From an uncultured Trueperaceae bacterium (GTDB lineage: Bacteria > Deinococcota > Deinococci > Deinococcales > Trueperaceae), in contig CALCHY010000048.1 of NCBI GenBank assembly GCA_937907415.1, positions 79,339 to 143,338 of the forward strand: a DNA stretch of 64,000 bases. Direction: 5' to 3'. Shown piece by piece: positions 15,785 through 23,330 of this stretch (within the stretch, counting starts at the first letter, position 1; each line of letters starts with the position of its first letter). The translations under genes were made by a program, and so were the position numbers. The notes below the pieces were generated by a model. The model did not search any database. It was not told the DNA's origin and saw only the letters and a list, made by a program, of their open reading frames with translations.

Positions 15785-16588
15785 TCATGTGTTGCGTGGC
15801 GATGATGAGCGGTTGCGGCGCTTCATGCGCTGCCACGCCTTCGGGTCGATTGGTAGGGGTGTGCTGAGGCTGGTGCGGGTGTCGACGTAGACGCCGTGGT
15901 GACTGATTTGGCCGTAGCGGAAGAGTTGCCACAGCAGATTCAGGGCATGGTTCGCGAGGGTGTCGTTAACGAAGAGGTCTTGCTTTTCGAGGCTTTCGAG
16001 CGTGCTGCAACTGGGGGTGTCGTCCTCGGGCATGCTCGTGTCCACTAGTTCGGGGTGGAGTTCGGGGGCGGTGGGTAGGCGTGGGCCGGTGCGGCGGTCG
16101 TGGGCGTGCTTGGGCACGCCGAGGATGGCTTGGCCGCTGGTGCTGGTGTTGCCGAGGTCGAGGGTGTACTTGACACTGTGGGCTTGTTCGGCGCCTTCGT
16201 GGATGGCGTGCCTGGCGGCGCGGTTGTCGACGCACGCGATGATGATGTCGGGTCGGAGGCTGGCGACGGTTTCGCTGGTGAGGTGCTGGGGGTAGGCGCG
16301 CCAGGTGGTGCCGTTGCTGAGGTTGATGCGGTTGGCGATGACAGTGGCCTTGTTCTGGCCGATGTCGCTGGGGTAGAAGGCTTGGCGGGCGAGGTTGTGG
16401 TGCTGGATGATGTCGCCGTCCGCGATGGTGACCTGAAGGCGGTGGTGGGGACCGTTGAGGGCTTCGAGGGCGGCGCTGAGGTGCCTTAGTCCGATGGCGA
16501 CCTTACTGCCGTTCCCTCCAGCGCCGGCCAAGAGCACATGAATGGGCTGGTAACGGCGTTGCCCGAAGCGCGGGTGAAGAGTGTGCAT
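15785..16588 (-). CDS. PRTRC system ThiF/E1-like adenylyltransferase
   Basis: 267 aa. A Rossmann ATP site AGAGGNGS (21-28), acidic strand TIADGD (54-59), conserved Arg68 and Lys80, and IIACVDNRAAR (116-126) mark the E1/ThiF superfamily. Cys194 in PSCSTLES is a candidate catalytic cysteine. In PRTRC cassettes this enzyme is expected to adenylate the C-terminal glycine of the ubiquitin-like PRTRC C protein. ATG at 16588 starts MHTLHPRFGQ. The gene follows the cassette's E2-like gene after a plus-strand insertion (16661-17374). Family call is firm; the target of any conjugation is unknown. Confidence 0.85.
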   Translation of the reverse strand: MHTLHPRFGQRRYQPIHVLLAGAGGNGSKVAIGLRHLSAALEALNGPHHRLQVTIADGDIIQHHNLARQAFYPSDIGQNKATVIANRINLSNGTTWRAYPQHLTSETVASLRPDIIIACVDNRAARHAIHEGAEQAHSVKYTLDLGNTSTSGQAILGVPKHAHDRRTGPRLPTAPELHPELVDTSMPEDDTPSCSTLESLEKQDLFVNDTLANHALNLLWQLFRYGQISHHGVYVDTRTSLSTPLPIDPKAWQRMKRRNRSSSPRNT

Positions 16589-16660
16589 AGTCAGTGGGGC
16601 CTTTCGGGGTTGCGAGTCACGGCACCTTCCTTCTGAAAGTTCCAGTTACTGGGCTGGGTT

Positions 16661-17374
16661 ATGGTTTGTAGGGCATCTAAGAAGAGCTCGTTGGGGGTCG
16701 ACGTGAGTAGCGCAGTATCCACAGGTGGCCAGCCAGGTAGGTTCGATGTGCGGTATGTGATTTCGGTGGCGCGCAGCCGGATCAAGGGGACCAAGCGGCA
16801 CATCTTCGGCTTGAGCCTGCTCGTCGGAGCTGTCTACCTTCTAATTGCCTGGCTTTGGGGAGGCGACCCTTACGCGGGTGAGCCTGCGTCAATCTGGTAT
16901 TACGTGGCAATTAGCGCTATGTCGGGTGTGACGGCGGTGCTGTACGCGACCGTAGGCTTAGTGGCTGCGGCTGGAGAGAAGGTCACCTTCGGCGGAGCGT
17001 TTCGGTTCATGAACCGCGTACCAGGCGTGTGGCTCGTCACGGTGCCGATGTCGTTGCTCTTCTCCTACCTGGAGGCGACAGTTGGGTCCGGCGGGTGGGT
17101 GCTTCTCAGTCTCCCGCTTACGCCGATGGCGTTCTGGGTGTACTACTACCTAGACCGTGACATGAACCCGTTCAAGGCAATCGCCAAGTCGTACTCTCTA
17201 GTCCTGAATAACTTGGGTTCCTACCTGCTGATCGCCCTCCTACTCGGCGCATTGTTGAGCGTGGGTCTTATCACCTTGGGTATCGGCTTCATCTGGATTC
17301 TGCCGTTTATCCTCATCGCCTCGGGCGTCATGTTTGCTGAGGCGTCGGGGCTCCAAGGCGACTACAGCAGCTAG
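16661..17374 (+). CDS. Polytopic membrane protein inserted in PRTRC cassette
   Basis: 237 aa on the opposite strand to its neighbours. After a polar N-terminus come about five or six membrane helices (GLSLLVGAVYLLIAWLW; VAISAMSGVTAVLYATVGLV; VWLVTVPMSLLFSYL; WVLLSLPLTPMAFWVYYYL; YLLIALLLGALLSVGLITLG). Composition is less GC-rich than the flanking genes. Start uncertain: ATG at 16661 or a GTG near 16702 (VSSAVSTGG). No family assigned. It separates the E1-like gene from the E2-like gene, so it probably inserted into an ancestral operon. Confidence 0.6.
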   Translation: MVCRASKKSSLGVDVSSAVSTGGQPGRFDVRYVISVARSRIKGTKRHIFGLSLLVGAVYLLIAWLWGGDPYAGEPASIWYYVAISAMSGVTAVLYATVGLVAAAGEKVTFGGAFRFMNRVPGVWLVTVPMSLLFSYLEATVGSGGWVLLSLPLTPMAFWVYYYLDRDMNPFKAIAKSYSLVLNNLGSYLLIALLLGALLSVGLITLGIGFIWILPFILIASGVMFAEASGLQGDYSS

Positions 17375-17394
17375 CCGCCCGCGCGCTTGGGCGC

Positions 17395-18120
17395 TTAGGC
17401 CTTCGGTTTGAGTAGTTCGGTGAGGGTCTTCTCTATCGGGACGAGGTACTCGGCGGGGAAGCGTCCGAGCTCGCGGATGTGTTGCCAGAGTTCGCTGTGG
17501 CTGCCGCCGAAGTTCTGATAGTGGCGTTGGCGGCCGCTGGCGTGAGTGAAGGCGCTTTGGAAGAAGGCGTTGCTGATGTCGCTCACGCGGTTGGGGTCGT
17601 GGTGCTTGGGCAGGGGCGTGCTGCCGAGGCAGATGTTGCCGCCTTCGTAGGTGTTGTAGAACGGCGCGCTTAGTAGTTCGGTGTCCGGGGTGGGGCGTTC
17701 GTCGCTGGGGAGCGCGAAGACGCTGAGGGTGGGCCCGTCGTAGATCCACAGGAGCGCGGGTTGCGGGTAGGCGCCGCTGATGCTGTTGAGGCTCTCGTCG
17801 CGGGTCTGGAAGAAGAGCGTGCGCTCTTGGGCGGGCTCATGCCAGGCGACGCCGTCGGGGCTGGCGGCGAGCACGTGCGGGGGGAGGAACGCGAGGGATT
17901 GCGTGCCGCGTAGCGCCTTGTAGAGGCTCTCTAGGTCTTCGCGGGTGAGGAGGCGGCCGGGCGCGAGCTCGGGTTGTTCGCCGGTTCCTTCTTGAAGGTC
18001 GTGGAGGGTGGCGAAGGCGTGCGCGTCGTTGCCGTATGAGTTCTTGCGCGCGTACAGGAGGATGGCTTTCTGGAGTTCGAGGGTGGCGTCGTCGCCTAGT
18101 TCGGCGTACCCGGTGATCAT
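17395..18120 (-). CDS. PRTRC system protein B (E2-like, Prok-E2_D)
   Basis: 241 aa. The core GYAELGD..., LLWIYDGPTLSVFALP and PFYNTYEGGNICLGSTPLP matches PRTRC B proteins, placed by published domain analysis in a divergent ubiquitin-conjugating E2 superfamily that keeps a cysteine. Cys164 in GGNICLG is the only cysteine in the chain and is the expected active residue. A downstream SAFTHASG segment also fits. ATG at 18120 overlaps the stop of PRTRC F by 4 bp, so expression is coupled. Confidence 0.82.
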   Translation of the reverse strand: MITGYAELGDDATLELQKAILLYARKNSYGNDAHAFATLHDLQEGTGEQPELAPGRLLTREDLESLYKALRGTQSLAFLPPHVLAASPDGVAWHEPAQERTLFFQTRDESLNSISGAYPQPALLWIYDGPTLSVFALPSDERPTPDTELLSAPFYNTYEGGNICLGSTPLPKHHDPNRVSDISNAFFQSAFTHASGRQRHYQNFGGSHSELWQHIRELGRFPAEYLVPIEKTLTELLKPKA

Positions 18121-19202
18121 GTGGGGAGGCTCCTTTCTGCGGAGGTCGCGGCGTTCTTGGTGAGGTTCTTGAGGAGCTCGTAGGTGCGTGCTTCGAGCGC
18201 GAGTTGCTTGCGGATGGTCTTGGTGAGGTGGGCTAGGTTCCGCATGCCTTCGGGGGTGTGGGGGATGAGGAAGGCGCCGCTGGGGCCGGGTTCGTTGCCG
18301 GCCTGCATGTTGTAGTTGTCGTACTCGTAGAGCATCTCGTAGACGACGTCGGCGAACTCGTTACCGTCTGGGCCTTCGGTGAGGGCGGGGTCGGTGATGC
18401 TGATCATGGTGGTGAACCATTGGTTGCCGTTCTCGTAGATGTACTCGTCGTCCCAGTCGGATAGGGCGTGCTGGTGGACGTTCTTGGCGTGTTCGTTGGC
18501 GGCGGTGGCGACCTTGATGAGTTGTTGGAGGTCGCCGAGGGCGTTCGGGAAGAGGCCGGTGTTGAGGCGCGCGAGGATCTCGGGCGTTTGGATGGTGTGG
18601 GTGTTGGCTTCGTAGTAGCGGCGGGGTAGGCGTTCCTCGAGCGTGTTGGGGGTGAGGAACTGGTCGTCGGCGAGCGCTTTGACCTCTTCGAGGGGGATCT
18701 CGTCGGGGGTGACGCCTCGTTCTTGCGCCATTTCGTAGCGGAGGTCGTCGAGGGCTTCTTCGCCGGTGTCGTCGCCCGCCCAGTGGAGGTTGACGACGGT
18801 GTCGTACGCGGCGCCGGGGGTGTAGATGGGCGTGAGGTGGTGGGCGCGGTCCACTAGGGCTAGGAGGCCGGGCGCGAGGTTGGCGTCGAGCGCGTCTAGT
18901 TGCTGGATGAGGGCGTGCGCGTTGAGGAAGGCGCTCTCCTGCAGTTCCGGCACCAGGTAGAGGCGGAGTTGGTCGGTTTCGTCGCGGCGAATGTGCGCCG
19001 TGAGGTGAAGCGCCGTGGCGCCCTTGGGTGTCATGGCTCTCGCGAGCGCGTTGGCGATGGCGTCAGGTACGCCCTTATCTAGCTCGAGGTAGGCGGGCTT
19101 GATGACGTTGTGTTCGAGGAGGTCTTGGGCGAGGCGCGCGTTGCGGATGCGGTCGGGCGCGAGCGTGTAGGTGGTGGGGGCGGTGAGGCGTGGGAGGGTC
19201 AG
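18117..19202 (-). CDS. PRTRC system protein F
   Basis: About 361 aa from a CTG at 19202 that overlaps the preceding stop (CTGA); an ATG at 19382 in the same frame would add 60 residues of unlikely composition, so the true start is unresolved. Contains VVNLHWAGDDTGEEALDDL and DEIPLEEVKALADDQFLTP, then FADVVYEMLYEYDNYNMQ, typical of PRTRC F. No catalytic motif is recognised and its role in the cassette is unknown. Followed by the E2-like gene with a 4-bp overlap. Confidence 0.75.
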   Translation of the reverse strand: MTLPRLTAPTTYTLAPDRIRNARLAQDLLEHNVIKPAYLELDKGVPDAIANALARAMTPKGATALHLTAHIRRDETDQLRLYLVPELQESAFLNAHALIQQLDALDANLAPGLLALVDRAHHLTPIYTPGAAYDTVVNLHWAGDDTGEEALDDLRYEMAQERGVTPDEIPLEEVKALADDQFLTPNTLEERLPRRYYEANTHTIQTPEILARLNTGLFPNALGDLQQLIKVATAANEHAKNVHQHALSDWDDEYIYENGNQWFTTMISITDPALTEGPDGNEFADVVYEMLYEYDNYNMQAGNEPGPSGAFLIPHTPEGMRNLAHLTKTIRKQLALEARTYELLKNLTKNAATSAERSLPT

Positions 19203-19382
19203 CCGAGGATGAGCAGGCTGTCGCTGGGCAGCGGTATGGGTTCTCCCCTGCCGCTCAGGTGCTGTAGCGCTGCTGCTGTCTGGTTGGCTTCCTCCTTCTG
19301 CTTGAGGTAGGCGGCGAGGAGCGGGTCTTGGCCTTGCTCCTCGCGCGCGATGATCTGCTGCAGTTCGGCCCGCTTGGGGCAT
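19199..19382 (-). pseudogene. Small PRTRC-operon gene with one-base frameshift after its start
   Basis: An ATG at 19382, after AAAGGCTGAATCACC, is followed by CCCCAAG. If one C of the run is removed, it reads MPKRAELQQIIAREEQGQDP and continues as a clean about 60-aa helical protein ending LLILG at 19199. As printed, the frame breaks at codon 2. A single homopolymer error, or a genuine mutation, would explain it. Between the Ubl and PRTRC F genes. Confidence 0.45.
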
Positions 19383-19388
19383 GGTGAT

Positions 19389-19598
19389 TCAGCCTTTGGT
19401 GCCGACACTGCGCGTGAAGGTGTAGGTGGCGGTGTCGCCTTCGTAGACCGGGCCTTCGATGACGGCGCTGGCGAGCTGCGGGTCACTGACCGCGAGTTGC
19501 GCCTTGACCATCTCGGGGCTGAGGCTGGGGTTCGGGTCGGGGTAGTTGCGGCCGTTGAACTTGAACTTGCGGGTGACGGTCTTCTTCTCGATGGGCAT
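19389..19598 (-). CDS. PRTRC system protein C, ubiquitin-like (Prok_Ub)
   Basis: 69 aa. The segment FKFNGRNYPDPNPSLSPEMV and the ending YTFTRSVGTKG are the PRTRC C pattern, which published analysis classes as a prokaryotic ubiquitin-like beta-grasp protein. The chain ends exactly at a glycine (Gly69), as needed for adenylation by an E1-like enzyme without prior processing. Strong ribosome site AGGAGGAAAACAGC before the ATG. It lies between PRTRC E and the small frameshifted gene, upstream of F, B and the ThiF-like gene, so modifier, E2 and E1 are in one gene neighbourhood. Confidence 0.85.
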   Translation of the reverse strand: MPIEKKTVTRKFKFNGRNYPDPNPSLSPEMVKAQLAVSDPQLASAVIEGPVYEGDTATYTFTRSVGTKG

Positions 19599-19665
19599 GC
19601 TGTTTTCCTCCTGGGGAGTTATGGCTTAGGGGTGGTGTGCCTTGGTGGCGGCCAGGGCACAGGGT

Positions 19666-20598
19666 TCATTTGGTGGCTTCGGCAGTTTCGTTGTCCGCGT
19701 CGGTGCTGGGGGTGTTCTTGGCGGCCTTCGTGTCTTCGGCGGGGGCGTCGAAGAGGCTGGGGGCGGCCGGCTCGGCGGGCTTCTCGTCCTTCTTCGCTGC
19801 CGCGGCCTTGGGGGCGGCCTTGCTCGCGCCCTTCTTGGTCTTGCTGGCTTCGGCCTTCTTGGCCGCCGCGGCTTCCTTCTTGGCTTCCTCGAGTTCGGCG
19901 AGCGCCTCCTCGATGCTGCGGTTACCGTCGGTGGTGATCCTGATGGCCTGGAGCAGCCCGGTCTCGAGCTCGCGGGTGGTGCCCTTGAGGTTGATGGGCG
20001 TGAGGATGGCTGGGTCGGTCTTGTCGTCCTTGGCTTGGGGGATGACGGTGACGCTGAGGACGTTCTGGCCGTCCTTCTTGCCGGTGCGCTGGATGATCAG
20101 GTGGAGGTGGGTGTTGTCGAGGAGCGTGTCGAGCTCGTCGAGGAGGTTGACGCGCTCGGGCTCGGCCGGGGCAGCGGTGTCGTTCTCCGGCGCGCTGGGG
20201 GTGGGCTCGGCGGTGGCCTCTTCCGTGACTGCCGCGTCCTCCTCGGCAGCGCTTTCCTCACCGGCGGCTTCCTCGACGGCTAGCTCGATAGTGTCGGCCT
20301 GATCGGCCGCTTCAGCGGTCGGCTCGTCGCCCTGGTCCTCTAGGGGGATGGTGAGGACGATCGGTTGGTTGCTGGGGTTGCGCCAGGTGAAGGTGCGGGC
20401 GTCATCGTTCTCGCCGGGGGTGATGTCGCGTTTGAGCATCGTCTTGAGTTGCTCGGCGATCTCGTCGCTGGGGGTGGTGGTCTCTCTGAACTTGCTGAAG
20501 ACCGTGTCGATGATGGGCTCGAGTTGTGGCTTGTGCTGCACGAGGGCGGCCCTAAGCGTGTCGAGCGTGTGCGTCTGGGCGGGGGTCTGCTGCTGCAT
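19666..20598 (-). CDS. PRTRC system protein E, extended
   Basis: 310 aa. The PRTRC E core is near residues 150-235 (NLLDELDTLLDNTHLHLIIQ, NVLSVTVIPQAKDD, PINLKGTTRELETGLLQAI). It is preceded by about 145 extra residues, a helical segment and an acidic Glu/Ala-rich linker, and followed by a Lys/Ala-rich tail (about 245-310), so it is longer than simple PRTRC E proteins. ATG at 20598 follows AAGGAGAACCCGC. First gene of the cassette after the Crp-like gene; both are probably one transcript. Function not known. Confidence 0.75.
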   Translation of the reverse strand: MQQQTPAQTHTLDTLRAALVQHKPQLEPIIDTVFSKFRETTTPSDEIAEQLKTMLKRDITPGENDDARTFTWRNPSNQPIVLTIPLEDQGDEPTAEAADQADTIELAVEEAAGEESAAEEDAAVTEEATAEPTPSAPENDTAAPAEPERVNLLDELDTLLDNTHLHLIIQRTGKKDGQNVLSVTVIPQAKDDKTDPAILTPINLKGTTRELETGLLQAIRITTDGNRSIEEALAELEEAKKEAAAAKKAEASKTKKGASKAAPKAAAAKKDEKPAEPAAPSLFDAPAEDTKAAKNTPSTDADNETAEATK

Positions 20599-20609
20599 GC
20601 GGGTTCTCC

Positions 20610-21248
20610 TTAGGAGTTGAAGATGAGGTTGGCGATGTAGGGGTCGGCGGCGGCGATGTGGAGCGTGTACTCGCCCTTGGCGCCCTCGACGATGCCTTCA
20701 CGCTGCAGTTCCGCCATGAACTTCGTGACGGTGACGCGAGTGCTGTTGACGAGGTCGGCCAGGTCGGCGTGCGTGAGGGGGAGCGTGAAGCTGATGTCGG
20801 CTTTGGCGGTGTCCCCGAAGCGCTTGGCGAGGTCCTTGAGGGTCTCGAGGAGCCTGATGGCGATGGGGAGGTCGTTCTGTTGCAGGCGGGCTTCGTTGCG
20901 GACGCTGGAGCGCGCGAGGTAGTCGACGATGGCGTCGATGTTCTCGGGGCGCTTGAGGTGCTCGTGCGGGATGATCGTGACGAGCGCGTCGCTGGCGGTG
21001 ATGGCCGTGTGCGGGTGCTTGCCTTGGTGGATGCCGAGGATGTCTCTGGGGCCGGCTACGTCGAGGAGGCGGTCTGTGCGTTGCTCGTTGTCGCCTCGGT
21101 GCAGTCCCACCCAACTGTCCCCAAGCACCTTGATGGTGCCGTTGTGAACGTAGAAGGCTTGCGTGGCGTTCTCGCCGGCCTGGTAGAGCGTGCGGCCGGC
21201 TGGGATGGTCTTCTGGATCCCCTCGAGTGAGGGGGTGCTTGTTCTCAT
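20610..21248 (-). CDS. Crp/Fnr-family transcription regulator
   Basis: 212 aa from ATG at 21248 (AAAGGAGCACCGC). N-terminal cyclic-nucleotide-binding-like jelly roll (IPAGRTLYQAGENATQAFYV; IKVLGDSWVGLHRGD), dimer helix, and C-terminal winged HTH (LTHADLADLVNSTRVTVTKF, then LQREGIVEG). The phosphate-binding cassette of true cAMP receptors (RxS) is not evident, so the ligand is unknown. It sits 11 bp before PRTRC E, likely regulates the PRTRC operon, and is preceded by leader hairpin copy 2 and a terminator. Confidence 0.83.
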   Translation of the reverse strand: MRTSTPSLEGIQKTIPAGRTLYQAGENATQAFYVHNGTIKVLGDSWVGLHRGDNEQRTDRLLDVAGPRDILGIHQGKHPHTAITASDALVTIIPHEHLKRPENIDAIVDYLARSSVRNEARLQQNDLPIAIRLLETLKDLAKRFGDTAKADISFTLPLTHADLADLVNSTRVTVTKFMAELQREGIVEGAKGEYTLHIAAADPYIANLIFNS

Positions 21249-21279
21249 GCGGTGCTCCTTTGGTTCGTTTCCTGCCACA

Positions 21280-21300
21280 TGCGCTTCGCGCTTCTTTCCC
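21280..21300 (-). promoter_or_regulatory. Leader hairpin motif, copy 2
   Basis: Minus-strand GGGAAAGAAGCGCGAAGCGCA: purine tract, GCGC stem with GAA loop, then A. 32 nt before the Crp-like start. Confidence 0.5.
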
Positions 21301-21332
21301 TAGTGGGTTGGGGTTGGTTCGGGGCAAAAGAA

Positions 21333-21362
21333 AGAAGCAGAAACCAAGTGGTCTCTGCTTCT
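21333..21362 (-). terminator. Intrinsic terminator of the 489-aa gene
   Basis: AGAAGCAGAAACC pairs with GGTCTCTGCTTCT (12 of 13). On the minus strand it is followed by TTCTTTTGCCCC, a typical U-rich tail, 60 bp after the stop at 21422. Confidence 0.75.
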
Positions 21363-21421
21363 CGTCAGTTCCGAAGAACCCGATTTTTGGTGCCGAGGTT
21401 TTCTTCCTCGGTCGCGCGTCC

Positions 21422-22891
21422 TTAGCTCTTAGCTTGCGCTTCGAGCATGCGGAGGTGCGCGAGCTGACCGACGAGTCCGCGACGGGACTTGCCTGGGGTC
21501 AGTTCCAACTCGGTTTCGAGTTGGACGCGGGTGTTCTCGACGACCTTGGAGAGGCCTTCGAGGACATGGGCCGCGGGTCGCTCCTGCTGGGTAGCGGGGG
21601 CGGTTGCCGTCTGCCGTTCACCTGCCTTCGCCTTGTTCACGACGTGCGTGTAGAAGGCGAGTTGACGGGTGAGCCACGTGGGGATGTCCTCTCCGAGCTC
21701 CAGGCGTTCGTCACGATCTTCCGTGAGGAACTCAAGGATGCTCTCGGGGGTTTCCTCGTGGTTGGCGGGTACGGCGGTTTCCGCGTCATCCTGGTTGAGG
21801 ATGGTGCGGCGTGCGTTGGCTTCTGCCTGTTCCTGTTGGAACTCGGCGAGGGCCGCGGCGGCGAGCTTGTCGGTCTTGGCTGCGCGTTCCCACTCAGCGA
21901 GGCTGGAGTGGTACCACGCACCGACTGGCGCGCTGACTTCACGCTTGGGCTCGGCGGCCTTCCGCTTCTCCAGGGGGAGAACGGGGATGGGCTTGCCGGT
22001 GCGCTTGCGCGTGTAGTTGCTCCAGGTGCGAACCCGGAGCGTGATGCTGCCCGTGTCGTCTCCGAGGTTGACGTAACCCCAGGTCTGGCGGGCTTGGCGC
22101 TCTTCGTACGACTCGAGAGCCGCGTTGAGAGCGTCGAGAGTGCCCAGGTCTTGGCTCATCACCGCTTGGGTGACGATTTCGTCTGCTTCGTCGGGCAGGT
22201 CGTCCCAGCGGACTTCCTTGCCGGCGATGTAGACGAAGTTGCGACCTGGGGTGCCGTGCGCCCACTCCTCGTCGGAGCGGTCGCCGGAGGTGTCCACGTG
22301 CACGAAGTGTTCCTCCACGAAGAGGTCATCGAGCTCGGGGACGGTGGGGAGGCTGGCTGCCGAGGGACGGAGGTCCATCGGTTCCTCTACGCGGAAGGGG
22401 AGGTTGATGGCGTCGTCGCGCCACTCTCCGATTCGCTCGAGGTCCTTCTTGTCAGCTTCCAACCACCTCGTGACCTTTGCGAACACGTCCTGCTTGTTCA
22501 CGAGGGTCTTGGCCTTGGGGGCCTCGGCCTGCTGGCTCCACAGTTCCTTGAGGGCTGTGCGGAGCTTGGCAGCCTTGTAGGCGCGCGCGTCTGGCGTGAC
22601 GCGGCGGCCCTTGAGCTGCGCCTGTCCGATCTTCGCGCGGAGGATCGCTTCGTCCATGGGCATGCCGCTGTTGCGGGCCCAGAAGTTGGCGAGCCACCAC
22701 TCGAGGGCGGGCAGGTGCTGAGGGAGCACCTCGGCGGTAAGGCGGCCGTCCGCCCAGGCCGGTGCGACCTGGGTGCCGATGAGGCGCGCGAAGCCCTTGT
22801 TGTCGCGGTACAGCTGACTAAGCTGTGCCACGAAGTCCTTGCGCGACTTGATCTTGGGACGGTAGAAGCTGAACACGAAAGTACCAGTCAT
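21422..22891 (-). CDS. Large conserved-looking hypothetical protein
   Basis: 489 aa from ATG at 22891 after GGAGGAACAAGG. Begins MTGTFVFSFYRPKIKSRKDF, then helical regions; a beta-rich middle (GYVNLGDDTGSITLRVRTWS) and a helical C-terminus. It is cytoplasmic and has no membrane segment. I do not recognise a family. Located upstream of the Crp-PRTRC block, with its own terminator. Size and clean reading frame suggest a core plasmid function such as replication, but no motif shows this. Confidence 0.7.
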   Translation of the reverse strand: MTGTFVFSFYRPKIKSRKDFVAQLSQLYRDNKGFARLIGTQVAPAWADGRLTAEVLPQHLPALEWWLANFWARNSGMPMDEAILRAKIGQAQLKGRRVTPDARAYKAAKLRTALKELWSQQAEAPKAKTLVNKQDVFAKVTRWLEADKKDLERIGEWRDDAINLPFRVEEPMDLRPSAASLPTVPELDDLFVEEHFVHVDTSGDRSDEEWAHGTPGRNFVYIAGKEVRWDDLPDEADEIVTQAVMSQDLGTLDALNAALESYEERQARQTWGYVNLGDDTGSITLRVRTWSNYTRKRTGKPIPVLPLEKRKAAEPKREVSAPVGAWYHSSLAEWERAAKTDKLAAAALAEFQQEQAEANARRTILNQDDAETAVPANHEETPESILEFLTEDRDERLELGEDIPTWLTRQLAFYTHVVNKAKAGERQTATAPATQQERPAAHVLEGLSKVVENTRVQLETELELTPGKSRRGLVGQLAHLRMLEAQAKS

Positions 22892-23134
22892 CCTTGTTCC
22901 TCCACGTTTATTTATTTGGGGATACGTCAATCATAGAGTGATAATTGGTTGGCGTCAAGGGTGTCCGGAGCGGGCCTAGTGGGGTTCTTGGTGGCTTATA
23001 CCTTTTTCAGTTGTTGACTGGTCATCGTGGTATGATTGTGGCGGGAAGGATGTCAATCTTTCCTCACACGTTTGTTGGGGATACGAGTCGGTCGCGCTTC
23101 TTGGAGCGCGACCGGCTGCTGTCTGGGTTATGCG
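22892..23134. other. Intergenic region with probable promoter area and hairpin
   Basis: Upstream of the 489-aa gene. It is A/T-richer than its surroundings (ATTTATTTGGGG, ATAGAGTGATAATTGG) and contains a sequence resembling the 18-bp motif (CATAGAGTGATAAT at 22931), but with three fewer spacer bases. The GC hairpin at 23090-23113 follows. No gene is visible. Confidence 0.4.
23090..23113. terminator. Perfect hairpin GGTCGCGCT/AGCGCGACC
   Basis: 9-bp stem with 6-nt loop TCTTGG, immediately beside the right end of the TnpB element. It lacks a T tail. It may terminate transcripts leaving the element, or be an ancestral terminator of the ligase operon that was used as the insertion target. Confidence 0.5.
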
Positions 23135-23135
23135 G

Positions 23136-23330
23136 CTGGCTGAACCTCCCCATTGCTAAAGCAAGGGGGTTCTAACTCGGATTCCTCGCGCCTCTCCCAA
23201 CCCCTCCCACGAGTGGGGTACGACGTGTTGGGCCTTGACGGTTGGTGCCGGGTCTTGCTCGGGCGACCCGCTCTGACTCCGGTAAGTACCGAAGGTGGAC
23301 GGCCGCGGCCGTCCGCTCGCAGGTTTGGTA
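23136..23330 (-). ncRNA. Putative TnpB guide RNA (reRNA), scaffold part
   Basis: TnpB guide RNAs are made from the 3' end of tnpB and the right end. Here the terminal hairpin at 23145-23172 is followed by GAGGTTCA near 23138-23145. The guide would be encoded just outside, leftward of about 23136 on the minus strand. Extent into the gene is inferred from the family. Confidence 0.4.

Noticed and set aside
21227..22936. 569-aa plus-strand frame
   Set aside because: It is antisense to the well-supported 489-aa gene and lacks ribosome site, family motif and codon logic; GC-rich DNA gives long open frames on the opposite strand.
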